NCBI RefSeq assembly: GCF_004365175.1
Contig: NZ_SOCE01000002.1
Location: forward strand, 124,001-188,000
Direction of reading: 5' to 3'
Length of the DNA stretch: 64,000 bases
Source of the DNA: Kribbella voronezhensis
GTDB lineage: Bacteria > Actinomycetota > Actinomycetes > Propionibacteriales > Kribbellaceae
The notes beneath the pieces were generated by a model, which saw only the letters and a program-made list of their open reading frames with translations, made no database searches and was not told the DNA's origin. Shown here piece by piece: positions 7,952-17,051 of the stretch. Numbering within the stretch: position 1 is the stretch's first letter; each line of letters opens with the position of its first letter. The position numbers were made by a program, and so were the translations under genes.

Positions 7952-8180
7952 CGAGTTGGCTCCGAGCCGCGAGGTGTGCCCTAGGTAGGCAGCGGACCGG
8001 AGTCGTCTGTAGCCCCGTCGCCGGGGTTGGTGGAGGGGACGGCGGTTGCGCTCGCCGGAGGGCAAGTGCGGTTGGTACCCGCCAAGGTCTGACGGTCGGT
8101 GAGCGTGTCGGCGCCCAGCCGTGCTGGCGGCCGACTGCGCGAGGTGGAGTCCACTGTGCGGAGGCGGTGGGTGATGAGAG

Positions 8181-8744
8181 TCAGCACTTCACGGGGGTGG
8201 TGCGACCGCCGTCGACGATCCATCGGCCCTGGACCTGTTCGACTCGCATCTCGTCCAGCCAGCGGGTCGGGGTCTTCGGGGGCAGCGCGCTCTTGCCCTT
8301 GGCGTCGACAGTGGTGGCCTTCTTCGTGTCGTAGCAGGCCCGGACGATCACGCCATCGGCCAGCAAGGTGCGCTTGGCCCAGACGACCGTGGTGACTCCG
8401 GTGTTGTGGAGGCGCTTGGTGCGGTAGTACTTCGCTTGCGCGCTGATCGCCCGGTACAGGCTGTTCGTCATCACCGGAACCAGTTGCTTGGTGGCCTTGC
8501 CGCCGCTGCGCATCATCACGTCCAAGGCGACGCGGTAGTCGTAGTACGCGTTGACGACCGGGTCGTCCGATACGGGCGAACCCTCGACCTGGGCGGAGCC
8601 GTCGGCGACCGTGTCCAGGCCGTGCTTGGCCGCCTTTTGTGCGCCGGGCGATTCCGCCGCGACGTCGGACGAACCGTTGCCACAACCTGCGAGCATCAGG
8701 ACCGGGACTAGCGTGGCGGTCACTGCCAGGTTCCGAATGCGCAT
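8181..8744 (-). CDS. Secreted lipoprotein, unknown function
   Basis: A 187-residue protein with a lipoprotein signal: MRIR, hydrophobic VTATLVPVLM, lipobox LAGC with Cys21. The start at 8744 has AGGGAGG 9 nt upstream. The mature part (PVVNAYYDYRVALDVMMRSGGKATKQLVPVMTNSLYRAISAQAKYYRTKRLHNTG then WLDEMRVEQVQGRWIVDGG) resembles the cystatin/NTF2-like accessory domains of actinobacterial lipoproteins, and a Cys pair could be formed by CYDTKK and the C-terminal Cys. Divergent from the repeat-bearing membrane protein gene, with a CRP-like palindrome between them. Confidence 0.8.
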   Translation of the reverse strand: MRIRNLAVTATLVPVLMLAGCGNGSSDVAAESPGAQKAAKHGLDTVADGSAQVEGSPVSDDPVVNAYYDYRVALDVMMRSGGKATKQLVPVMTNSLYRAISAQAKYYRTKRLHNTGVTTVVWAKRTLLADGVIVRACYDTKKATTVDAKGKSALPPKTPTRWLDEMRVEQVQGRWIVDGGRTTPVKC

Positions 8745-8857
8745 TTGTCCGAACCTCCCTGTCGGGCGCGGCATCGCCGCTGACGCCTACGGCGTGAGTT
8801 GGCCGCTGACACCAATCGGCACTGACCGTGTAACGCGTTGACACAGACCGTGGTCAC

Positions 8858-8873
8858 TGTGACGTAGATCACA
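8858..8873. promoter_or_regulatory. CRP-type palindrome TGTGA-N6-TCACA
   Basis: TGTGACGTAGATCACA is a perfect match to the CRP/Vfr-type consensus, located 114 bp upstream of the lipoprotein start and 107 bp upstream of the membrane protein start at 8981. TTGACA (8838-8843) next to it could be a -35 box for rightward transcription. Actinobacterial Crp proteins use the related GTG-N8-CAC core, which this site contains. Confidence 0.65.
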
Positions 8874-8980
8874 GATCGCCCGCTACCGGGGTAGGGGGTC
8901 CGAATTGGCTCCCTGGCCGGACGCCCGGAATCACGCTGATTCCTAGGCTCGATCTCGATAGCTGAGACCAAGGAGAAGCC

Positions 8981-10015
8981 ATGACGGACACCGTTCAGCC
9001 CCGCCCAGGCAACGCCGACGGACCGCAATCCGGTCAGGACCACCAGAGTGCCGTCGACCAGGCAAGCGACGGAGCCGGAATCGCCGAACAGGCGAGATAT
9101 GGAGCTGGAGGCGACCGACGTGCGAGCGATGAAGCTGAGGTGGACGGGTGGATGAGCGATGAAGTTGGGGAGGACGGGCGGATGAGCGATGAAGTTGGGG
9201 TGGACGGGCGGGTGGGCGACCGAGCTGGGGTGGACGGGGGGATGAGCGATGAAGTTGGGGTGGACCGGCGGGTCAGCGACCGAGCTGGGGTGGACGGGCG
9301 GGTCAGCAACGGAGCTGGAGTCGACGGGCGGGTGAGGTACGGAGCTGGGGTGGACGGGCGGGTGAGTGACCGAGCTCGAGTGGACGGGCGGGTGGGAGGC
9401 GGGGGTGGCGGTCGGATCGGTGGGGGGAACGGGATTGGTGCCGGGGGTGGTGCGGGGAGGGGTGGGGGAGTGCGGCGGGGCCGGGTGGGGCGGTTGGTGC
9501 GGGGTGGGGGCTACGGGGTGGTGCTGGTGGGAGTGGGCCTCGTGGTGATGGGGGAGTCGGTGGTGGGGCGGCTGGATTCGGTCTATCGGCGGTGGCGGGG
9601 GATGGCTGGGTATCTGGGGGCTCCGGAACTGGTGTGTCTGCGGCGTCCGGGAGCCGTGAAGTCCTTTGTTCATGGGGTTCTGAGCGTCGTGTTCGGGTTC
9701 CTGAGTCTGTTCCTGCTGATGCTTTTCGTACTGTCGGTCGTCCGAGGTCCGTTCTACGGGTTCGTGGAGGACGGGCCGTTCGGGCCGGGAACGTGGGGCG
9801 GGCCGACCAAGGCCGGCGCATGGCTGGTGCATGCCGGGGTCGCGGTACCGATCATCGTGCTGATTCCGTTCGTACTTCGTGGTCTGGCGCTCGTGCATGC
9901 CGCGGCGATCCGGCGGTTGTACGGGTCGGCGGTCGGGTGGTGGGTGCTCCCGGCAACCACTTTGATCGCTGTCGGTGGAATGCTGTTCTTCTACTCCTGG
10001 ACCCGGCAGATCTGA
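8981..10015 (+). CDS. Membrane protein with N-terminal decapeptide repeats
   Basis: A 344-residue protein; ATG 8981 has AAGGAG upstream. Residues 1-53 are polar, then come eight 10-residue repeats (consensus VDGRVSDRAG, 30 bp each, 9140-9379) and a glycine-rich linker with GGGGGRIGGG. The C-terminal 190 residues carry four hydrophobic segments: GYGVVLVGVGLVVMG, VLSVVFGFLSLFLLMLFVLSVV, HAGVAVPIIVLIPFVL and VLPATTLIAVGGMLFFYSW. It lies 36 bp before a histidine kinase/response regulator pair and may be its sensor or target. The N-terminal repeats look like recent slippage expansion. No family name can be given; the reading frame is supported by the RBS and the membrane segments. Confidence 0.65.
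   Translation: MTDTVQPRPGNADGPQSGQDHQSAVDQASDGAGIAEQARYGAGGDRRASDEAEVDGWMSDEVGEDGRMSDEVGVDGRVGDRAGVDGGMSDEVGVDRRVSDRAGVDGRVSNGAGVDGRVRYGAGVDGRVSDRARVDGRVGGGGGGRIGGGNGIGAGGGAGRGGGVRRGRVGRLVRGGGYGVVLVGVGLVVMGESVVGRLDSVYRRWRGMAGYLGAPELVCLRRPGAVKSFVHGVLSVVFGFLSLFLLMLFVLSVVRGPFYGFVEDGPFGPGTWGGPTKAGAWLVHAGVAVPIIVLIPFVLRGLALVHAAAIRRLYGSAVGWWVLPATTLIAVGGMLFFYSWTRQI
9140..9379 (+). repeat. Eight tandem 30-bp coding repeats
   Basis: Units run GTG GAC GGG (C/T)GG ATG/GTG AGC GA(T/C) ... GGG with a ten-codon period, and a partial ninth unit follows at 9380-9394. Two sub-types alternate (SDEVG and SDRAG endings). The array is open on the opposite strand as well, giving a Pro/His/Val-rich frame that I reject as a gene. 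Confidence 0.9.
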
Positions 10016-10039
10016 TCTCGATGCGCGCCGAACGCACCC

Positions 10040-10051
10040 TAGGCTCGCACT
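10040..10051 (+). promoter_or_regulatory. Leaderless -10 element of the histidine kinase gene
   Basis: TAGGCT (10040-10045) then 6 nt then the GTG at 10052, with no ribosome-binding site. It implies the two-component pair has its own promoter and is not only read from the upstream membrane protein gene. Confidence 0.55.
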
Positions 10052-11458
10052 GTGACCAGTGATAGGCACTCCTCGGACGGCCCGGTCCAGCGGATCGATG
10101 CTGGGATCGGGCCGGTCGACGGGTGGCCTGAAGGACGTGGCGGTTGGTGGGCCGCGCTGGCGACTGTGGGGTTGCTGGTTCTGACGACGGCTGATCTCGG
10201 GCAGCACTACCGGATTCCGTTGGGGGCGGCGCTGGCATTGGGGGTTGCTCGAGGCGTCGGGCTGGCGCTGGCCTGGTTGCGGCCGGTGGCGAGTGTTCCG
10301 GTCTCCTTGCTCGTGGCGTCGCTGATCGCGGCCGTGAGTGTTCCGGTCTCGTCGGAGGAGGCGTGGCCGTGGCCGGTGACGAGCGTCTTCGGACATGCGG
10401 CCGTCTTGGCGATCGTCGGTGCCCGCAGTGCGTCGCGGCGGGAGATGGCCGGCTGGTGGGTCGTTACGCAGGCGGTCGGAGTCGTTGCCATGCTCGTAGC
10501 GCCGGATCGCGGTAGCTGGCCGGGGCTGGTGACCATGGCGGTCTTCTCCGCGGTCGCGGTGGTGGTGGGGGACCTGCTGCGATCGCGGTCCGAGACCAGA
10601 CGGCAGTTGGCTGCGCAGGAAGGGATCAGTGCGGAGGAGCGGGCGGAGCGGGCACGATGGCAGGAACGGGCTCGGATTGCGCGGGAGCTTCATGATGTCG
10701 TTGCCCATCACCTTTCGGTTGTCGTGGTCCGTGCCGACAGTGCGCCGCATCGGCTTGCTGGGCTGCCGGATGACGCGCGCGAGGAGTTCGCCGGCATCGC
10801 GGAGGACGCTCGGTCCTCGCTGACAGAAATGCGACGAGTACTACGCCTGCTGCGCGAAGACCCGGCGAAACCCGCTCACCAAGGCCAGGTGCAGAGCAGC
10901 TCAGCTGACCCTCGCAACCCAACAGCTGCATCCGCCTCAACTGGAGCAGACAGCTCAGCGGGGGCAAGCAGGTCAGGGGAAGCGGGCAGGTCGGGGGGAG
11001 CAGGTAGGTCAGAAGGAGTGGCCAGGTCAGCCGGAGCGGGTGGGTCGGGGGAGTTGGCGCCTCAGCCTGGGTTGGGGGAGTTGGGGGAGTTGGTGGCGAG
11101 TACTCGGCGGGCTGGAGCTGATGTTCGGTTGGAGGCTGAGGTGCCGTCAGGGCTGGATCCGGCGGTGGAGTTGAACGCCTATCGGGTTGTGCAGGAGGCG
11201 GTCAGCAACGCGGTGAGGCATGCGCCGAAGGCCGTAGTACAGGTGGCTGTTCGGGTGATTGGTGCTGAGCTGCGGTTGACGGTGGTGAACGGGCCTGCTC
11301 GTGCCGAAGTACCGACGGCGCCCGGGAGTGGGCACGGGATGATCGGGATGCGTGAGCGGATGGCATTGGTGGACGGAACCCTGCACGCCGGGCCGACTGC
11401 TGATGGTGGCTACCTGGTCGAGGCAGCCATCCCCTTGAGCGAGGAGGCGGGCCGGTGA
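10052..11458 (+). CDS. NarL-type sensor histidine kinase (HisKA_3)
   Basis: A 468-residue cytoplasmic-membrane kinase. The N-terminus has about five hydrophobic segments (residues 30-175), then a coiled region and the dimerisation/phosphoacceptor helix ARIARELHDVVAHHLSVVVV with His214 as the predicted phosphorylation site. The ATPase part has the N box VVQEAVSNAVRHAPKA and the GHGMIGMRER glycine loop. An unusual Ser/Ala/Gly-rich insert with repeated AGRSGGAGRSEG-type units (about residues 300-345) separates the DHp helix from the ATPase domain; homologues normally have a short linker here. The stop overlaps the response regulator start by 4 bp (GTGA), so the pair is translationally coupled. 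Confidence 0.92.
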   Translation: MTSDRHSSDGPVQRIDAGIGPVDGWPEGRGGWWAALATVGLLVLTTADLGQHYRIPLGAALALGVARGVGLALAWLRPVASVPVSLLVASLIAAVSVPVSSEEAWPWPVTSVFGHAAVLAIVGARSASRREMAGWWVVTQAVGVVAMLVAPDRGSWPGLVTMAVFSAVAVVVGDLLRSRSETRRQLAAQEGISAEERAERARWQERARIARELHDVVAHHLSVVVVRADSAPHRLAGLPDDAREEFAGIAEDARSSLTEMRRVLRLLREDPAKPAHQGQVQSSSADPRNPTAASASTGADSSAGASRSGEAGRSGGAGRSEGVARSAGAGGSGELAPQPGLGELGELVASTRRAGADVRLEAEVPSGLDPAVELNAYRVVQEAVSNAVRHAPKAVVQVAVRVIGAELRLTVVNGPARAEVPTAPGSGHGMIGMRERMALVDGTLHAGPTADGGYLVEAAIPLSEEAGR

Positions 11459-12120
11459 CGGTCAGGGTGCTGGTGGTCGATGACCAGGAGATCGTCCGGG
11501 CCGGGTTCAGCGCGCTGCTGGATGGGCAGCCGGATCTCGAAGTGGTCGGCCAGGCGTCGAACGGAGCCGAGGCCGTCGAGTTGGCCGACCGGCTCGTGCC
11601 CGACGTGATCTTGATGGACGTCCGGATGCCCGTGCTCGACGGACTCGCCGCCACGCGGCAGATCCTCGCCGGCGTGGCACCCGGGGAAACGCCTCGGGTC
11701 ATCATGCTCACCACCTTTGATCTGGACGAATACGTGTACGACGCGCTGCGGGCGGGCGCGAGCGGATTTCTGCTGAAGCACTCTTCTCCCGATGAATTGA
11801 CTGCCGCGGTTCGGGTCGTGGCCGCCGGCGACGCATTGCTTGCTCCTTCGATCACGCGGCGGCTGGTCGAGGACTTCGCAAAGGTGCAGCCTGTTCTGCC
11901 GGCGACCGCGGGTGGACTGACTCCCCGCGAGACCGACGTACTGCGGTTGATCGCGCGTGGGCAGTCCAATCGGGAGATCGCAGCGACGCTGGTGCTCGCC
12001 GAGCAGACCGTGAAGACTCACGTCAGCCGGATCTTGACCAAGTTGGATCTGAGGGATCGGGCGCAGGCCGTGGTCTATGCGTACGAGGCAGGGGTGGTCG
12101 CCCCGGGGCCGCGTCGCTGA
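11455..12120 (+). CDS. NarL/LuxR-family response regulator
   Basis: 221 residues. The receiver domain has acidic residues Asp9-Asp10 (VVDDQE), the phosphoacceptor Asp55 in VILMDVRMP, a conserved Thr/Lys in MLTTFD and LLKHSS. The C-terminal LuxR-type HTH is GLTPRETDVLRLIARGQSNREIAATLVLAEQTVKTHVSRILTKL. GTG start within the kinase stop. It would be phosphorylated by the adjacent kinase; targets cannot be read from the window, although the membrane protein upstream is a candidate. Confidence 0.95.
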   Translation: MTVRVLVVDDQEIVRAGFSALLDGQPDLEVVGQASNGAEAVELADRLVPDVILMDVRMPVLDGLAATRQILAGVAPGETPRVIMLTTFDLDEYVYDALRAGASGFLLKHSSPDELTAAVRVVAAGDALLAPSITRRLVEDFAKVQPVLPATAGGLTPRETDVLRLIARGQSNREIAATLVLAEQTVKTHVSRILTKLDLRDRAQAVVYAYEAGVVAPGPRR

Positions 12121-12140
12121 GACCGGAGCCGCCGTTGGTG

Positions 12141-12188
12141 GCGAGGGTCGGACTGGACGGTAGTGCGAGGGTCGGAATGGACGGTTAG
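12141..12188 (+). repeat. Two tandem copies of a 24-bp unit
   Basis: GCGAGGGTCGGACTGGACGG and a near-identical copy (12165 onward) differ at few positions. The pair lies between the response regulator stop and the YjbR gene start at 12210, just before the ribosome-binding region. Confidence 0.75.
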
Positions 12189-12209
12189 AAGGAGTGAGGG
12201 AGGTCTGCG

Positions 12210-12569
12210 ATGGATGGGCTGGAGCGGTTGCGGGAAATCTGCCTGCGGTTGCCGGAGACGACCGAGCGGTTGAGCCACGGCGAGCCGACCTGGTTCGTCC
12301 GGGACAAGAAGACGTTCGTGATGTTCGCCGATCAGCACCATGACGATCGGACCGGTTTCTGGTGTGCGGCACCCGAGGGTGCGCAGGAGGCATTGATCGC
12401 GGCGGATCCCGAGCACTTCTTCCGGCCGCCGTACGTCGGGCATCGCGGCTGGCTCGGGGTGTATCTCGACGTGGAGGGCGTGAACTGGGAGCAGCTCGAG
12501 GACATCGTCGAGGACGCGTACCGCCGGGTCGCACCGAAGACGCTGATCGCTCAGCTCGACCAGAACTGA
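12210..12569 (+). CDS. MmcQ/YjbR family protein
   Basis: 119 residues, ATG start after GGGAGG. The sequence LREICLRLPETTERLSHGEPTWFVRDKKTFVMF, then GAQEALIAADPEHFFRPPYVGHRGWLGVYLD and WEQLEDIVEDAYRRVAPKTL, matches the whole MmcQ/YjbR domain. It has the CyaY-like fold; YjbR was proposed to bind DNA but the function is not established. It ends 20 bp before the end of the convergent hypothetical gene. Confidence 0.9.
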   Translation: MDGLERLREICLRLPETTERLSHGEPTWFVRDKKTFVMFADQHHDDRTGFWCAAPEGAQEALIAADPEHFFRPPYVGHRGWLGVYLDVEGVNWEQLEDIVEDAYRRVAPKTLIAQLDQN

Positions 12570-12589
12570 CCGGCCGCGAACTCGCCTGC

Positions 12590-13609
12590 TCATTCGGGCG
12601 GGCGTCTCAGGGCGAGTACGGCGTCCGGGAGGTCGTCTATCCAGACCTCCTCGAAGTCGTCCGAGGCTTCGCAGTCGTCGTCGGGTCTCTCCCCATCCTC
12701 GGTTTCGTTGGGATCCGCAGGCGGATTGAGGTAGGCGGCTTGGGCATCGTGGCGACAGGGCAACGCTGTCCGATAGGTCGCGGCCGACAACAGCAGCACG
12801 GTCAGCTCGCCGGTGGTGACGCCCAGGCGGTCGGCGTCGCGGCGTAGGGCTGCCACCAGTGCGCTCGGTACGTCGTCGAGCAGAACCCGCTGGCCGTCGG
12901 GAATGCCCTCGACGGATTCGACCGGCCAGTCTCTGGCCCAGCGCTCGTTGCCCAGCCGGAGGATCTCGTCCAGAGGTGGCAAGGGTTCCCGGAGCAGGTC
13001 CGGGACCTCCGCCAGGGCGCGGAGCATGACTTTGCCCAGCGTGTGATGGCTTTTCCAAGGATCCAGATCGTCCGAGGTCATCAGGAATCTTCTGAGCACG
13101 ACGCGGAGGCGCTCCACCTCGGCGCTCTTGAAGGACGGCTCCTGGGCCACGGGCTCCACGGCGAGCCGTCCGTTGCGGAACCGGAAGGCCAGGAGGGAGT
13201 CGGCGGGCACGTCCGGCAGCCAGTCCGGTGGGCCGCACCAGCCACCGAACTCGCCGAGCGACGACGTGATGGCACCGCCCGAGGTCAGCGCCAGGGATCC
13301 TTCGTGCACGAGGATCTGATCGAGGACGGCCAGCTCGGGACCGGCGTACAGGACCTGTCTTCCCTTGGTGGCGAAGCGGACCCGGTGGGTGAGAGCGACG
13401 CCGTCGAGCATCCGGCGGGCGGAGTCGAAGCGGCCGTCGGGGAGTTGCACCATCACCGGTGACTGGCGCAGGGCAGTGCGGATGGCATTGGCCGGGTGCA
13501 CCGATTTGGTCAGGCCGGCGGCGAGGACCTGCTGGCCGAGGTCGTCAGGAGTCAGTGGGCCGGCGGCGTTGATGAGGTCGGAACAGAAGATGACGATTCG
13601 TTTGCTCAT
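12590..13609 (-). CDS. Hypothetical protein with possible N-terminal winged helix
   Basis: 339 residues, start ATG 13609 (MSKRIVIFCSDLINAAGPLTPDDLGQQ). The first 70 residues (DLGQQVLAAGLTKSVHPANAIRTALRQSPVMVQLPDGRF) have the pattern of a winged helix of the HARE/restriction-linked type: a helix, a second helix with an NAIRTALR core, and a strand ending in LPDGRF. The rest has no motif I can name; the C-terminal region is acidic (NETEDGERPDDDCEASDDFEEVW). It is divergent from the spermidine synthase homologue. Confidence 0.65.
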   Translation of the reverse strand: MSKRIVIFCSDLINAAGPLTPDDLGQQVLAAGLTKSVHPANAIRTALRQSPVMVQLPDGRFDSARRMLDGVALTHRVRFATKGRQVLYAGPELAVLDQILVHEGSLALTSGGAITSSLGEFGGWCGPPDWLPDVPADSLLAFRFRNGRLAVEPVAQEPSFKSAEVERLRVVLRRFLMTSDDLDPWKSHHTLGKVMLRALAEVPDLLREPLPPLDEILRLGNERWARDWPVESVEGIPDGQRVLLDDVPSALVAALRRDADRLGVTTGELTVLLLSAATYRTALPCRHDAQAAYLNPPADPNETEDGERPDDDCEASDDFEEVWIDDLPDAVLALRRPPE

Positions 13610-13772
13610 GCCAGGGAAAGTACGAGTGTTCTGCCCTTCGATCGCCGTTGTCCACAAGGGAATTCGAGCAAACTGGCCCGGTCTGCCGATTCGGAGGAGG
13701 TGTGGGGAGCAGCTCCGAAGAGGTTGTCCACAGCAGGCGGCGAGGGCCGAGCGAGCAACGGTCTTGCCTGGA

Positions 13773-13784
13773 TAGGGTGGCGCA
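13773..13784 (+). promoter_or_regulatory. Leaderless -10 element of the spermidine synthase homologue
   Basis: TAGGGT (13773-13778), then 6 nt, then the ATG at 13785; there is no Shine-Dalgarno sequence. The TAGGGT box and 6-nt spacing are identical to those before pyrE. Confidence 0.55.
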
Positions 13785-15290
13785 ATGAGTGAGACGACGG
13801 CAGCCGCGGCTGAGGGCGTGGCGAGAGGGATCGGCGACAGGCTGGCGATCGCCTTGTCGTTGCTCAGCTCTGCGTCGGTGATGGTGCTCGAACTGGTGTC
13901 GCTGCGACTGATCGCGCCCTACCTGGGGCTGACGCTGGAGACCAACACTGCCGTCATCGGGGTCGCGTTGGCCGCGATCGCGACGGGGGCGGCGTTCGGC
14001 GGGAAGTTCGCGGATGCCGTGCCGCCGACCCGATCGCTGGGTCCGCTGATTCTCTTCGGCGGCGCGATGGTGCTGCTGATCCTGCCGATCGTGCGCTGGA
14101 CCGGCGAGGCCGTCCGCGGTGGCGACAGCAATGTGGTGTTCCTGGCGGTGACGGTCGCGCTGTTCATCCCGGCGGCGCTGCTGGCCGCCGTGACACCGAT
14201 GGTGACCAAACTCAGGCTGCAGACGCTCACCCAGACCGGCACAGTGGTCGGCCGGCTGTCGGCGTACGCGACGGTCGGCGCGATCGCGGGCACTGTGTTG
14301 ACCGGGTTCGTGTTCGTGGCGAAGGTGCCGACGAGCGTGATCGTGCTCTGCCTCGGCGGCTTCCTGGTTGCGGGCGGCGCGGCGCTCACGATCTACTTCC
14401 GCGGATTGAAGGCCGCCGCACGACCACTCGCGCTCGCGCTGATCGGCACCGGTCTGACCCTGGTCGCGCCGCGGCCGTGCGAGGTCGAGACGGCGTACCA
14501 CTGCGCCCGCGTCGTCGCCGATCCGGATCGGGCCAGCGGACGCACGCTGTATCTGGACCAGTTGAGGCACTCGTACGTCGACCTCGCGGACCCGACGTAC
14601 CTGGAGTTCCTCTACATCAAGAACTTCGCCGACGTCATCGAGAGCAAGTGGCCGGCCCGGCAACCGGTCGACGCGCTGCACGTCGGTGGCGGTGGTCTCA
14701 CCATGCCGCGGTACCTGACGGCCACCCGGCCGGGCAGCCGGAACAAGGTGTACGAGATCGATCCGGGCGTGATCGAGGTCGACAAGTCGGAGCTGGGCGC
14801 CAGGACCGGCCCCGAACTCGACGTGCGGATCCGCGACGGCCGGCTCGGCGTACGGTCCGAGCCGGACAGCAGTCGCGACCTGGTGATCATGGACGCGTTC
14901 GGCGGGATCGCGGTGCCGTGGCATCTGACCACCCGCGAGATCGTGGCCGACATCCGCCGGGTGCTCAGGCCGGACGGGATCTACCTGGCGAACATCATCG
15001 ACTTCGGTCCCCAGGCCTTTCTCAAGGCGGAGATCCGGACGGTGGCCGCCGAGTTCGCGCACGTCGCCGTGATCGCGGACCCGGACGAGTTCACGGGCCA
15101 GGCGGGCGGCAACTTCGTGCTGGTGGCATCCCAGCAGTCGTTGCCGTCGGCGGCGATCCGGTCGCGGCTGGGACAGCGGGCCGAGTTGCTGGACGATCCG
15201 GCCGCAGTACGGGCGTTCGTCGGTGACGCGCCGCTGCTGACCGACGACTATGCGCCGGTCGACCAGCTCCTCACGCCGTACCCGAGCTGA
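13785..15290 (+). CDS. Membrane-fused spermidine synthase-like protein
   Basis: 501 residues. The N-terminal 220 residues form about seven transmembrane helices ([28 protein letters not shown] and onward), the rest is a Rossmann-fold aminopropyltransferase-like domain. It has the SAM-type glycine motif [13 protein letters not shown] with an acidic residue in [18 protein letters not shown], and [10 protein letters not shown] at the usual catalytic Asp position, then [14 protein letters not shown]. Soluble SpeE lacks the membrane part; such fusions occur in many bacteria and their substrates are mostly unproven. Residues 230-290 ([24 protein letters not shown]) match the N-terminal beta-hairpin of the SpeE fold. 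The opposite-strand frame over this gene is a shadow. Confidence 0.85.
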   Translation: MSETTAAAAEGVARGIGDRLAIALSLLSSASVMVLELVSLRLIAPYLGLTLETNTAVIGVALAAIATGAAFGGKFADAVPPTRSLGPLILFGGAMVLLILPIVRWTGEAVRGGDSNVVFLAVTVALFIPAALLAAVTPMVTKLRLQTLTQTGTVVGRLSAYATVGAIAGTVLTGFVFVAKVPTSVIVLCLGGFLVAGGAALTIYFRGLKAAARPLALALIGTGLTLVAPRPCEVETAYHCARVVADPDRASGRTLYLDQLRHSYVDLADPTYLEFLYIKNFADVIESKWPARQPVDALHVGGGGLTMPRYLTATRPGSRNKVYEIDPGVIEVDKSELGARTGPELDVRIRDGRLGVRSEPDSSRDLVIMDAFGGIAVPWHLTTREIVADIRRVLRPDGIYLANIIDFGPQAFLKAEIRTVAAEFAHVAVIADPDEFTGQAGGNFVLVASQQSLPSAAIRSRLGQRAELLDDPAAVRAFVGDAPLLTDDYAPVDQLLTPYPS

Positions 15291-15346
15291 AAACGCGCGC
15301 CGAACCGCGGAGAAGTTGTGCACGCCACCCGGATGGAGTTGTGATC

Positions 15347-16996
15347 ATGGCCGAAGGCTTGTTGCATGAGCACATGCACCCACGCGCAGGCCAGCCCGCT
15401 CAGCCCGAGGATCTCGTCGACGTCGACGCGCTGCTCGCCGCCTACGACGGGATCACGCCGGACGTCGAGAACCCCGCTCAGAAGGTCGTCTTCGGTACGT
15501 CGGGCCACCGCGGCTCGAGTCTCGACGGAGCCTTCAACGAGGCGCACATCCTGGCGATCACCCAGGCAGTCTGTGAGTACAGGGCCGGCGAGGGGACGTC
15601 CGGGCCGCTGCTGGTCGGCCGGGACAGCCATGGCTTGTCCGAGCCCGCCTGGCGGACCGTGCTCGAGGTGCTGGCAGGCAACAACGTCCAGACACTGGTG
15701 GACAGCGCCGACGGGCTGACCCCGACGCCCGCCGTGTCGCACGCGATCCTGCGGCTCAACCGCGGCGCAGGCGCCGGCGCGGACGGCATCGTCATCACGC
15801 CGAGCCACAACCCGCCGCGCGACGGCGGCATCAAGTACAACCCGCCGCACGGAGGTCCGGCCGATTCGGACGCGACCGGCTGGATCGCGAACCGGGCCAA
15901 CGAGCTGATCGCGGGCGGCAACCGCGAAGTACGCCGTACGCCGTTCGAGACGGCCCGGGCGCAGGCAGGGGAGTACGACTTCCTCGGTCACTATGTCGAT
16001 GATCTGCCATCCGTGCTCAACCTCGACGCGATCCGGAGCGCTGGAGTCCGGATCGGCGCCGACCCGCTGGGAGGCGCGAGTGTCGACTACTGGGCGGCGA
16101 TCGCCGAGCGGCACCGCCTCGACCTGACCGTGGTGAACCCGCGGGTCGACCCGGCCTGGTCGTTCATGACGCTCGATCACGACGGCAAGATCCGGATGGA
16201 CTGCTCGTCGCCGTACGCGATGGCGTCGCTGGTCGCGCAGAAGGACCGGTTCGACGTGGCCACGGGCAACGACGCCGACTCGGACCGGCACGGCATCGTG
16301 ACGCCGGATGCGGGCCTGATGAACCCGAACCACTACCTGGCCGCCGCGATCTCCTACCTGTTCGGGAACCGGCAGTGGGGTCCGGAGGTGGCGGTCGGCA
16401 AGACGCTCGTGTCGTCCTCGCTGATCGACCGGGTCGTCGGCGATCTCGGCCGTCGGCTGTGGGAGGTGCCGGTCGGGTTCAAGTGGTTCGTGCCAGGGCT
16501 CATCGACGGGTCGGTCGGCTTCGGCGGCGAGGAGTCGGCCGGGGCGAGCTTCCTGCGCTTCGACGGCACGGTGTGGACCACGGACAAGGACGGCATCCTG
16601 CTCGCGCTGCTGGCCAGCGAGATCACCGCGGTGACCGGCGAGACCCCGTCGCAGGCGCACGCGAAACTGGTGGAGAAGTTCGGCGCCTCGGCGTACTCGC
16701 GGGTCGATGCGCCCGCCACGCGCGACCAGAAAGCCAAGCTTTCGGCGCTCTCCGCGGATACGGTCACGGCGACCGAACTGGCCGGCGAGCCGATCCTGGA
16801 CCGGATGACGAGCGCTCCCGGCAACGGCGCGCCTATCGGTGGGCTGAAGGTGACGACCGAGTCGGCGTGGTTCGCCGCCCGGCCGTCCGGCACCGAGGAT
16901 CTCTACAAGATCTACGGCGAGTCGTTCAAGGGTGAGGACCACCTCGCCGAGGTCTTCGCCGAAGCCCGCGAGGTCGTCTCCCAAGCACTGTCCTGA
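15347..16996 (+). CDS. pgm: Phosphoglucomutase, alpha-D-glucose-phosphate specific
   Basis: Interconverts glucose-1-phosphate and glucose-6-phosphate, linking glycogen/cell-wall sugar metabolism to glycolysis. 549 residues, the normal size for the Pgm (E. coli type) family. All four signature loops are present: the phosphoserine loop TPSHNPP with Ser153, the Mg site DADSDRHG, the sugar loop GGEESAG and the phosphate loop RPSGTED. Start chosen at ATG 15347 because GGATGGAG lies 8 nt upstream; GTG 15341 is an alternative. The opposite-strand 578-codon frame is a shadow. Confidence 0.95.
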   Translation: MAEGLLHEHMHPRAGQPAQPEDLVDVDALLAAYDGITPDVENPAQKVVFGTSGHRGSSLDGAFNEAHILAITQAVCEYRAGEGTSGPLLVGRDSHGLSEPAWRTVLEVLAGNNVQTLVDSADGLTPTPAVSHAILRLNRGAGAGADGIVITPSHNPPRDGGIKYNPPHGGPADSDATGWIANRANELIAGGNREVRRTPFETARAQAGEYDFLGHYVDDLPSVLNLDAIRSAGVRIGADPLGGASVDYWAAIAERHRLDLTVVNPRVDPAWSFMTLDHDGKIRMDCSSPYAMASLVAQKDRFDVATGNDADSDRHGIVTPDAGLMNPNHYLAAAISYLFGNRQWGPEVAVGKTLVSSSLIDRVVGDLGRRLWEVPVGFKWFVPGLIDGSVGFGGEESAGASFLRFDGTVWTTDKDGILLALLASEITAVTGETPSQAHAKLVEKFGASAYSRVDAPATRDQKAKLSALSADTVTATELAGEPILDRMTSAPGNGAPIGGLKVTTESAWFAARPSGTEDLYKIYGESFKGEDHLAEVFAEAREVVSQALS

Positions 16997-17051
16997 CCCG
17001 TACGACGTAAGCCCCGGTCGGCCGAATCGCCAGCCGGCCGGTCCGGATCGC

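Noticed and set aside
8720-10750. Open frame of 676 codons on the minus strand over the repeat-bearing membrane protein and the kinase
   Set aside because: Translation is Pro/His/Ser repeat material, follows from the DNA repeats, has no RBS or domain, and opposes genes with clear kinase and membrane features.
13545-15323. 592-codon minus-strand frame over the spermidine synthase homologue
   Set aside because: Shadow of a strongly supported plus-strand gene; composition is Arg/Gln/Asp-rich without any domain.
15248-16984. 578-codon minus-strand frame over pgm
   Set aside because: Shadow frame; pgm on the plus strand carries all four active-site motifs.
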